Assembly (NCBI GenBank): GCA_019638185.1
Contig: JAHBUH010000008.1
Location: 62,001 to 126,000 of the forward strand
Source: Leadbetterella sp.
GTDB lineage: Bacteria > Bacteroidota > Bacteroidia > Cytophagales > Spirosomataceae
Direction: 5' to 3'
DNA length: 64,000 nt
The notes below the pieces were generated by a model. The model ran no database searches, was not told where the DNA came from, and was given only the letters and a program-made list of their open reading frames with translations. Both the position numbers and the translations under genes were made by a program. Below are positions 1-8,180 of this stretch, piece by piece. Position 1 is the first letter of the stretch. Each line of letters starts with the position of its first letter.

Positions 1-613
1 CTCCCTCACTGTAGAGGTTGATGATCAGCTCCTTCCCGTTTTCATTGGTCTTGAATGATTTGGCTTTGCCCGACTGCAGGTAATACAGGTATAGCGGGTA
101 ATCCCCTTCCCGGTAAATTTCAGTCTTCTTCTTGTAATCGCGGATTTCCCGGTTTTCGATCAGGCTCCGGAGGGCTTTTTCTCCCTCAGCATCTGACACC
201 AGCTGATCCAGCCCGTTCATATCTTTGGAATACTCCTTGCGCAGCAGTTCTTTTTTCTTCAGGCGGCTGCGGATGGCATTGATCAGCTCCACATCCTCAA
301 AGGGCTTGGTGATATAATCGTCGGCCCCCATTTCCATCCCCTTCCGGAAGTCCATCCGCTCCGCTTTGGCAGTCAGGAAAATAAAGGGGATATCGGCGGT
401 TTTTGACTCCTTGGAAAGGAAATACAAAACGGTATAGCCATCCATCACCGGCATCATGATATCGCAGACGATCAGGTCCGGAACTTCCTCCCGGGCTATG
501 TCCAGGCCGTCTTTGCCATTAGCGGCCGTTAAAACTTCAAAGCCATCCAGCTCCAGGATCTCGCAGATATTCTCCCGGATCTCTTCGTTATCTTCTATCA
601 GTAATATTCTCAT
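1..613 (-). CDS. Response regulator with C-terminal cNMP-binding (Crp-like) domain, partial
   Basis: The 3' end of the gene lies beyond the left edge; 204 codons are visible from the ATG at 613. Residues 1-120 form a CheY-like receiver with the phospho-acceptor Asp51 in VCDIMMPVMDG, Thr81 in FLTAK and Lys103 in ITKPF. From about residue 140 a Crp/Fnr-type cyclic-nucleotide-binding beta-roll begins (KKTEIYREGDYPLYLYYLQS) and is cut by the window, so whether an HTH follows cannot be seen. The start lies 12 bp after the stop of the histidine kinase gene, so the two form a kinase-regulator operon. Receiver-Crp proteins with this partner are known in Bacteroidota. I infer a phosphorylation-controlled Crp/Fnr-type regulator, possibly acting on the palindrome at 1922-1943. 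Confidence 0.85.
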   Translation of the reverse strand, partial: MRILLIEDNEEIRENICEILELDGFEVLTAANGKDGLDIAREEVPDLIVCDIMMPVMDGYTVLYFLSKESKTADIPFIFLTAKAERMDFRKGMEMGADDYITKPFEDVELINAIRSRLKKKELLRKEYSKDMNGLDQLVSDAEGEKALRSLIENREIRDYKKKTEIYREGDYPLYLYYLQSGKAKSFKTNENGKELIINLYSEG

Positions 614-625
614 TATTTCAAAAAA

Positions 626-1819
626 TTAGCTTTGAGGAATAGTCACCATAAATTCGGTTCCTACATTTTCCGTACTTTCAAAGGTGACGGTGCCCTGTAA
701 TAAGGATACATAATGGCTAACAATACTCAGGCCCAATCCCGTTCCCTGGATCTCGCCGGCATTACTCATCCGGTAAAAACGCTCAAAAACCCGCTTGTGC
801 TCTTCAGCCGGTATCCCTATTCCTTCATCTTTCACTTTCAGCACCAGTTGACCGTTTTCAATCACCGAAGCCAGCACGATGGTCTTGCCGCTCCCTGAAA
901 ACTTAATGGCATTGGAAAGCAGGTTAATCAGGATATTCGTGATCAGCCGCGGGTCTGACTTAAAGGTAATAGGCCCCGAATGCGTGCGGGTGATCACCTG
1001 GTTCTTTTTCATCAGAGGAAGCATCTGGTTATAAACCTCCTCCAGCAGGATATCTACCCGGAGGGTCTCTGCGGCAATGATCACCTTGCCTTCTTCCAGG
1101 CGGTTAAGTGACAGGAAGTCGTTTAGGATCTCCGTCAGGTTCCGCACCGCCGTTTTGATCCGGTGAATATGGCGGTCACGCTTTTCGATCTCGTTCAGGT
1201 TACCATATTTTTCTACCAGGGATAAGGACGAAAGGATAGTGGCCAGGGGGGTTCGGAACTCATGCGAAGCGATAGACACGAACCGGCTCTTCATGGAACC
1301 CAGCTCCTGCTCCCGCCTCAGAGCCTCATCCAGATCATTCTTGATCGTTTCGAGGCTCTGGATCGTAGTCCGCAAATCAAGTGTTCTTTCTTCCACTTCT
1401 TTTTCCAGTTCGTCTTTATAAGCTATTAGTCGCATTTCCGCTTCCTTCCTTACACTGATATCAATCACAAAAGCGATCACAAAATTTCCATCACTGTTGG
1501 AAAAAGGGCTGAGGCTGATCTCTATGGGAAACTCCGAACCATCCTGACGAAGCCCGTAAAGATCCCGGCCCAGCCCCATAGAGCGGGCCTTAGCCTCCCC
1601 GTGAAAACGCCTCCGGTGCCCTGCATGTGACCCGCGGTATCGCATAGGGATCAGATCCTCTATCTTCCGTCCGGCCAGGGTATGCTCAGGGTAACCGAAA
1701 ATTTTTTCAGCACTGGGATTGGCCCTGATGATCTCGCCCCTTTCATCTACAATGAAAATCCCTTCAGTGGTATACTTGAAGATTCCTTCCGAAGGGTCTG
1801 AATAATTCTTTTGACTCAT
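626..1819 (-). CDS. PAS-domain sensor histidine kinase
   Basis: This is a cytoplasmic kinase of 397 residues without membrane segments. A PAS domain spans about residues 10-125, a coiled-coil linker 125-175, HisKA has the phospho-acceptor His186 in SHEFRTPL, and HATPase_c has NLLSNAIKFS, DEGIGIP and GTGLGLSIV. The ATG at 1819 is preferred because the PAS domain begins just after it; a GTG at 1855 would add 12 residues. In the PAS domain, YRGSHAGH places His65 where FixL has its proximal haem histidine, and MGLGR places Arg85 where FixL has its ligand-contacting arginine. Many non-haem PAS domains share this pattern, so haem binding is only a possibility. The gene is transcribed divergently from ccoI and its partner is the receiver-Crp protein downstream. 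Confidence 0.9.
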   Translation of the reverse strand: MSQKNYSDPSEGIFKYTTEGIFIVDERGEIIRANPSAEKIFGYPEHTLAGRKIEDLIPMRYRGSHAGHRRRFHGEAKARSMGLGRDLYGLRQDGSEFPIEISLSPFSNSDGNFVIAFVIDISVRKEAEMRLIAYKDELEKEVEERTLDLRTTIQSLETIKNDLDEALRREQELGSMKSRFVSIASHEFRTPLATILSSLSLVEKYGNLNEIEKRDRHIHRIKTAVRNLTEILNDFLSLNRLEEGKVIIAAETLRVDILLEEVYNQMLPLMKKNQVITRTHSGPITFKSDPRLITNILINLLSNAIKFSGSGKTIVLASVIENGQLVLKVKDEGIGIPAEEHKRVFERFYRMSNAGEIQGTGLGLSIVSHYVSLLQGTVTFESTENVGTEFMVTIPQS

Positions 1820-1872
1820 TGTCACCTGTTTGATCATGAAGCCAATAAACTCCACAAATTTATTTGAATCCG

Positions 1873-1880
1873 CAAAGTTA
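1873..1880 (-). promoter_or_regulatory. -7 element of the kinase/regulator operon
   Basis: On the minus strand this reads TAACTTTG, a perfect match to the Bacteroidota -7 consensus TAnnTTTG, 54 bp upstream of the kinase ATG. No good TTTG -33 box sits 19-21 bp further upstream, which would fit a promoter that needs an activator. The 1922-1943 palindrome is centred about 65 bp from the predicted start site. Confidence 0.5.
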
Positions 1881-1921
1881 TAAAATGATGCTTATCATTC
1901 CCGGCGCGCAGAAAAGTAGAG

Positions 1922-1943
1922 AAACATGACCAATGTCATGTTT
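1922..1943. promoter_or_regulatory. Perfect Crp/Fnr-like palindrome between divergent operons
   Basis: Two exact 9-bp arms, AAACATGAC and GTCATGTTT, flank a 4-bp CAAT spacer. The TGAC-N4-GTCA core has the spacing of Crp/Fnr/FixK-family operators. It sits between the divergent kinase/receiver-Crp operon and ccoI-ccoS, centred about 65 bp from the predicted start sites on both sides, a typical class-I activator distance. Binding by the adjacent receiver-Crp protein is inferred. Confidence 0.6.
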
Positions 1944-2058
1944 TCACCCCGCTTCCATCATTTTATTCCCTGTTAAAAAAGATGAGCTTTGCGATATAAA
2001 TTTAACGGGAACAGCATTAAATTCACATAACTTTCAAACCCATTTAGTGAAATCCTGT

Positions 2059-4533
<2,475 letters not shown>

Positions 4534-4534
4534 A

Positions 4535-4699
4535 ATGAGCGTCATCATATTTCTGGTCGTCCTGGTGCTAATTATAGCCGGCGGCTTCCTGATATCCTTT
4601 TTCTGGGCCACTAAAGACGGGCAGTTCGATGACACCTATACGCCTTCCGTCCGGATCCTCTTTGATGACGAAAAAGAGGAAAATCCTTCATCAAAATGA
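4535..4699 (+). CDS. ccoS: cbb3-type cytochrome oxidase assembly protein CcoS
   Basis: The protein has 54 residues: one N-terminal transmembrane helix (IIFLVVLVLIIAGGFLISFF) followed by the CcoS hallmark WATKDGQFDD and a short acidic tail. It lies one base after the ccoI stop, a typical ccoI-ccoS arrangement, and helps mature the haem-copper centre of cbb3 oxidase. The ATG at 4535 is chosen because the helix starts immediately and the gene abuts ccoI; a longer upstream frame overlaps ccoI and is not conserved in style. The catalytic ccoNOP genes are not in this window. Confidence 0.9.
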   Translation: MSVIIFLVVLVLIIAGGFLISFFWATKDGQFDDTYTPSVRILFDDEKEENPSSK

Positions 4700-4755
4700 C
4701 CCTCTTTCCGGCCTGTACGGTCGGGAAAACAACTTATAAATTTATGAAATATAGC

Positions 4756-4774
4756 CTATTGACAAAATCAATAG
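4756..4774. promoter_or_regulatory. Inverted repeat upstream of ahpC, candidate redox-regulator site
   Basis: CTATTGA and TCAATAG are exact 7-bp arms around CAAAA, lying just upstream of the predicted ahpC -33 box. The inner sequence fits the T-N11-A LysR-type box and the ends ATAG/CTAT recall OxyR half-sites. Binding by OxyR is an inference from the downstream peroxidase genes. Confidence 0.45.
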
Positions 4775-4792
4775 TCATTTCTTCTTTGTTTA

Positions 4793-4824
4793 ATTGCATC
4801 ATATAGCCAGGTGTCGTACCTTTG
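4793..4824 (+). promoter_or_regulatory. Promoter of ahpC-ahpD
   Basis: The -7 element TACCTTTG at 4817-4824 is a perfect TAnnTTTG match, and ATTG at 4793-4796 is a one-mismatch -33 box at the correct 20-bp spacing. It leaves an untranslated leader of about 80 nt before ahpC. Confidence 0.6.
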
Positions 4825-4909
4825 TATAAATTTTCATTATTCCAATACAGATATAGTAAAATATAGCTGTTTTTAAATCTTTTGTTGTACTATTTTAATA
4901 TTAAACACC

Positions 4910-5452
4910 ATGTTAGGATTAGGAAAAAAATTCCCCGCATTTAAAAAACAAGCCGTGGTTTCCATTGAAAAAGGCAAAGAGTTTTACGAGATCACATCAG
5001 AAGACCACATCAATGCCGATAAATGGATGGTAATGTTCTGGTGGCCCAAAGACTTCACTTTCGTGTGCCCTACGGAGATCGCTGCCTTTAACGCTAAATT
5101 CGAAGATTTCACTGATCGTGATGCCGTGCTGTTAGGTGCTTCTACTGACTCTGAGTTTGTTCACCTGGCCTGGAGAAATAACCACGATGACCTGAGAGGT
5201 CTTCAGTTCCCGATGATCGCCGACACTTCCAAGTCGCTGGCAGAAGAGCTGGGCATCCTGGAAGAAAACGAGAAAATAGCTTACCGCGTTACTTATATCG
5301 TAGACCCGCAGGGCGAGATCCGTTGGGTAGCGGCCAATGACCTGTCAGTAGGCAGAAACGTAGACGAGGTTCTTCGCGTGCTGGATGCCCTTCAGACCGA
5401 TGAGCTGTGTCCTTGTAACTGGAAAAAAGGCGAAGAAACACTTACCGTTTAA
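4910..5452 (+). CDS. ahpC: Alkyl hydroperoxide reductase subunit C / 2-Cys peroxiredoxin
   Basis: The 180-residue peroxiredoxin reduces H2O2, organic peroxides and peroxynitrite in the cytoplasm. The peroxidatic Cys53 lies in FTFVCPTEIAAF, and the C-terminal tail has a CPCNW motif with Cys167 and Cys169 as resolving candidates. That tail is like the AhpC form that pairs with AhpD rather than AhpF. The next gene, three bases downstream, is indeed an AhpD-type protein, so the two form an operon. An inverted repeat and a good promoter lie upstream, suggesting oxidative-stress control. Confidence 0.93.
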   Translation: MLGLGKKFPAFKKQAVVSIEKGKEFYEITSEDHINADKWMVMFWWPKDFTFVCPTEIAAFNAKFEDFTDRDAVLLGASTDSEFVHLAWRNNHDDLRGLQFPMIADTSKSLAEELGILEENEKIAYRVTYIVDPQGEIRWVAANDLSVGRNVDEVLRVLDALQTDELCPCNWKKGEETLTV

Positions 5453-5455
5453 TGT

Positions 5456-6043
5456 ATGTTTGCCACAGCCAGTAATACCAAGAAAAGTCTCTTCGAGAGC
5501 ATAAACCTTCCGGAAGAGCTGGAAAGCAGTCTGATCGACCGCCTCAATGAGGCTGACAGTCGTTTCCTGAAAGACCTGAAGATTAACGTAGGCAATGTGC
5601 TGAAAAGCCAGAACCTGATCGAGAAGGAAGCCGCCCTCCTGGCGCTTTCCGTAGCCATTAACGAAAAAAACGCCGTACTGCGCGAAGCCCTGGAAGAAGT
5701 AGCTGCCAAAGCCGGTGCTACGGAAGCCGAGATCCTGGAGGTAGCCGCCTGCGTTTCCGTGATGAATGCCAATAACGTATTCTACCGTTTTAAGCACTTC
5801 ATGCATAGCAACGAGAACTATCAGAATATGCCTGCAGGCATCCGGATGTCAGTAATGATGAACCCGGTACTGGGCAAAGAGTTCTTCGAGCTTCTCAGCT
5901 TAGGCATATCCGCCCTGAACGGCTGCGAACAGTGCGTAACCAGCCACGAAGCCTCCGTAAAATCACACGGCGGTTCAGAAGCCCGCATCTTTGACACGAT
6001 CCGCCTGGTATCCGTGATCCGGAGCCTGATCGTGATCTTATAA
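5456..6043 (+). CDS. ahpD: AhpD-like alkylhydroperoxidase (carboxymuconolactone decarboxylase fold)
   Basis: This 195-residue all-helical protein carries the AhpD redox centre GCEQCVTSHEAS (Cys157, Cys160, His164), the CxxC pair that recycles oxidised AhpC. The ATG at 5456 lies just after the ahpC stop; an overlapping ATG at 5452 is out of frame. Its position directly behind ahpC supports the reductase-partner role. A strong intrinsic terminator follows within 50 bp, so the operon ends here. The electron donor to AhpD is not visible. Confidence 0.9.
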   Translation: MFATASNTKKSLFESINLPEELESSLIDRLNEADSRFLKDLKINVGNVLKSQNLIEKEAALLALSVAINEKNAVLREALEEVAAKAGATEAEILEVAACVSVMNANNVFYRFKHFMHSNENYQNMPAGIRMSVMMNPVLGKEFFELLSLGISALNGCEQCVTSHEASVKSHGGSEARIFDTIRLVSVIRSLIVIL

Positions 6044-6062
6044 CAAACTATATAGCCCCATA

Positions 6063-6092
6063 AAAAAACCAGCCCGAGGGCTGGTTTTTTTT
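6063..6092 (+). terminator. Intrinsic terminator of ahpC-ahpD
   Basis: The stem AAAAAACCAGCCC/GGGCTGGTTTTTT closes on a cGAg tetraloop and ends in a T-tract, about 20 bp after the ahpD stop. Confidence 0.92.
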
Positions 6093-6224
6093 ATCTGTAG
6101 ATAAAAAATCCCTCATTCCGGTATTTAGTCTTCCGCTCCCCGGGCTAACCCGCTGAAAATCGCTACCTTGCAGCGCACAAAAAGACTTCCCAAAAAGTGG
6201 AACTCTTATACTAAATCATACGTT

Positions 6225-6321
6225 ATGAAAATATACAGCAAAGGCACACTAAGGAAATTCTGGGAGAAACACCCCGACTCAAGAGCGTCATTAGAGACCT
6301 GATACCATTCATAACATCTAA
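6225..6321 (+). pseudogene. higB: HigB-type toxin remnant with internal deletion
   Basis: An ATG at 6225 opens a 25-codon frame, MKIYSKGTLRKFWEKHPDSR and five more residues, ending at TGA 6300-6302. This matches the N-terminus of HigB-family mRNA interferases, which have a conserved TLxxFWExHPxA start and run to about 95-100 residues. One base out of frame, 6301-6321 encodes DTIHNI and stop, resembling a HigB C-terminal tail. The simplest reading is an internal deletion of roughly 70 codons that joined head to tail out of frame. The intact HigA follows 18 bp later, as in genuine higBA operons. The deletion is inferred; the truncation is seen directly. Confidence 0.75.
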
Positions 6322-6339
6322 TTTAAAACTAACGGTTTT

Positions 6340-6738
6340 ATGAAAACATTGAATATTGATTTGGACAATATCCGGATTAAGCCAATTACTACTGAGCAGG
6401 ATTTTGAGGAAGCTAATGAAATCATTGAAGCACTGATCGATGCTGATATGATTGAAGATGCTACAATAAGACAAAAGGCGCTGGAAATCCTGAATGCCGT
6501 TACTATTCTGGCCATAGAATACGAAAAGAAGCACTTCCCTATTCCCGCCCCTTCACCTATAGAGGCTATCAAAGAGAGAATGGCCATGCTAAACCTTTCT
6601 CAAAAAGACGTTGCTAAATATTTTGGGGGAGAAAACAGGATTTCAGAAGTCCTTAACGGGAAAAGAAACCTTAGTCTTAAAATGATCCGGGAGCTTCATA
6701 AAAACCTGGGCATTCCTGCCGAGATTTTAATTGCATAG
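6340..6738 (+). CDS. higA: HigA-type antitoxin, XRE-family HTH (orphan)
   Basis: This 132-residue protein has a variable helical N-terminus and a C-terminal XRE helix-turn-helix (about residues 78-125: MLNLSQKDVAKYFGG, RISEVLNGKRNLSL). The layout is that of COG5499 HigA antitoxins, which neutralise HigB and repress the operon. Only a truncated toxin lies upstream, so the antitoxin is effectively solitary. The segment 6190-6740 is clearly more AT-rich than its neighbours, consistent with acquisition of a toxin-antitoxin module followed by toxin decay. It could now act as a plain repressor or as an anti-toxin against related modules. Confidence 0.85.
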   Translation: MKTLNIDLDNIRIKPITTEQDFEEANEIIEALIDADMIEDATIRQKALEILNAVTILAIEYEKKHFPIPAPSPIEAIKERMAMLNLSQKDVAKYFGGENRISEVLNGKRNLSLKMIRELHKNLGIPAEILIA

Positions 6739-6750
6739 GATTAATTGGTG

Positions 6751-8010
6751 CTATACTTTCACACTTCCCTTCTCCAAATCAAACAGGTCCGTAAGAAAAT
6801 CAATGAGTTCTTCCGCCTCACCGCGCTTACAGGCAGCCTTCAACTGAAGCACCGGCATCTTGATGATCTTCTGCATCATGCCGGAGGTGATTTTTTCCAT
6901 TTTCCGGGCCTCCTCCTGGGTTAACCCTTTCAGGTGGCGGGCCATTTCTTCCTGGCGTATCTGCTCCAGGGCATTTTTCAGCTTATGAATGGTAGGAGAC
7001 ACCTGCAGTTCGCGTGACCAGGTATCAATATCGCTTACCAGTTCGGCGATGATCCCTTTCACGGCAGGCACAGCGGCCAGACGCTTATCAATGGACTCAT
7101 CCGTGATCTGCTGAATCTCATCCAGGCCGTAAAAAACCACGCCGGGCAGCTCGGCCACGTCCGGACTGATGCTGTGCGGAATAGAGAGATCAAAGCAGTA
7201 GGTGATGGAATTCCGTTTACCCAGCACACTCCGTGTAATAATAGGCTGCACCAGGCGGAGTGAAGAAATAATAATATCAAATTCAGCTATCCTGCTGATC
7301 AGTTCAAAGTACGACATGGCCTCGTAGCTGTACGCTGCGGCCAGAGTTTCGGCTTTATCAAACGTACGGTTACAAAGCGTCACATTCCGGATCTCCTTCT
7401 CAAAAAGGGTTTTGGCTACATCCTCACCCATTTCACCCAATCCCAGCACCAGGATCTTCGGCTGGCTCATGGCCGGCAGAATGGTCTGCATCAGGTCAAT
7501 GGTAGCATAAGAAGTGGAAGCGGCTCCGTCATGGAATTCCGTTTCCTGAACCACGCGCTTATTCGCGAAAAAGATGGTGTGAAGCACCCGGTGCAGGAAG
7601 GTTCCGGCCATATCCATATCAGCGGCCCACTGGTAAGCCTGCTTCACCTGGTTAATGATCTGCTGATCACCCACCACCTGGGAATGTAGCCCCAGGGAAA
7701 CTTCAAAAAGATAGGTGAGTGCCTCCTCTTCCGCAGTCAGGTAATCGAAATACCCATATAACTCTGTAGACTCCACACCCTTCACCGAAGCCAGTAAACG
7801 AACCAGCTCACTGCTTAATTCCCGCGATGACCGGTAGTACATTTCGGTACGGTTACAGGTGGAGATGATCATTGCCTCCCGGAGGCCCAATATATCTTTC
7901 AGCTTAATATACAGGTCTTTAATCTCCCGTTCAGATAGGGTAAGCTTCTCTCTTATTTCAAAGGGAGCCTTTTTATACGATAAAGAAAGTGACTGTAATT
8001 TTTCTGACAT
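6751..8010 (-). CDS. hemA: Glutamyl-tRNA reductase
   Basis: HemA performs the first committed step of C5-pathway tetrapyrrole synthesis, reducing Glu-tRNA(Glu) to glutamate-1-semialdehyde with NADPH. It has 419 residues, the expected length. The catalytic Cys52 lies in IISTCNRTEMY, followed by the HSQVVGD-type substrate region and the Rossmann motif VLGLGEMG. The C-terminus holds the dimerisation helix. It converges with higA (12-bp gap). Another haem gene, hemE, lies 7 kb away on the same strand but not in an operon. The upstream region has a good -7 box and two inverted repeats. Confidence 0.96.
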   Translation of the reverse strand: MSEKLQSLSLSYKKAPFEIREKLTLSEREIKDLYIKLKDILGLREAMIISTCNRTEMYYRSSRELSSELVRLLASVKGVESTELYGYFDYLTAEEEALTYLFEVSLGLHSQVVGDQQIINQVKQAYQWAADMDMAGTFLHRVLHTIFFANKRVVQETEFHDGAASTSYATIDLMQTILPAMSQPKILVLGLGEMGEDVAKTLFEKEIRNVTLCNRTFDKAETLAAAYSYEAMSYFELISRIAEFDIIISSLRLVQPIITRSVLGKRNSITYCFDLSIPHSISPDVAELPGVVFYGLDEIQQITDESIDKRLAAVPAVKGIIAELVSDIDTWSRELQVSPTIHKLKNALEQIRQEEMARHLKGLTQEEARKMEKITSGMMQKIIKMPVLQLKAACKRGEAEELIDFLTDLFDLEKGSVKV

Positions 8011-8038
8011 TCCTTAAACTTCTTCCGAAAACCGACTA

Positions 8039-8046
8039 CAAATTTA
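8039..8046 (-). promoter_or_regulatory. -7 element of hemA
   Basis: The minus strand reads TAAATTTG, a perfect TAnnTTTG, 28 bp before the hemA ATG. No convincing -33 box was found. Confidence 0.45.
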
Positions 8047-8079
8047 ACCGTTTATTCAGTACAAATATGGGTTAAAATA

Positions 8080-8100
8080 AATTTAGAAATATTCTAAATT
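8080..8100. repeat. AT-rich palindrome upstream of hemA
   Basis: AATTTAGAA and TTCTAAATT are exact 9-bp arms around ATA, located about 45 bp upstream of the hemA -7 box. It could be an operator for hemA; no protein can be assigned. Confidence 0.45.
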
Positions 8101-8113
8101 CCAAAATAAAGAC

Positions 8114-8158
8114 CTTCGTCATATCTGGAAACTCTTGATTTTCAATTATATGACGAAG
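8114..8158 (-). repeat. 11-bp inverted repeat between the barrel gene and hemA
   Basis: CTTCGTCATAT and ATATGACGAAG pair exactly across a 23-nt loop. It lies 22 bp beyond the stop of the outer-membrane barrel gene (8181) and may be a factor-assisted terminator; it has no T-tract. The rest of the 170-bp intergenic space holds the hemA promoter and palindrome. Confidence 0.45.
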
Positions 8159-8180
8159 ATCATATTTTGGATAGCCGATT

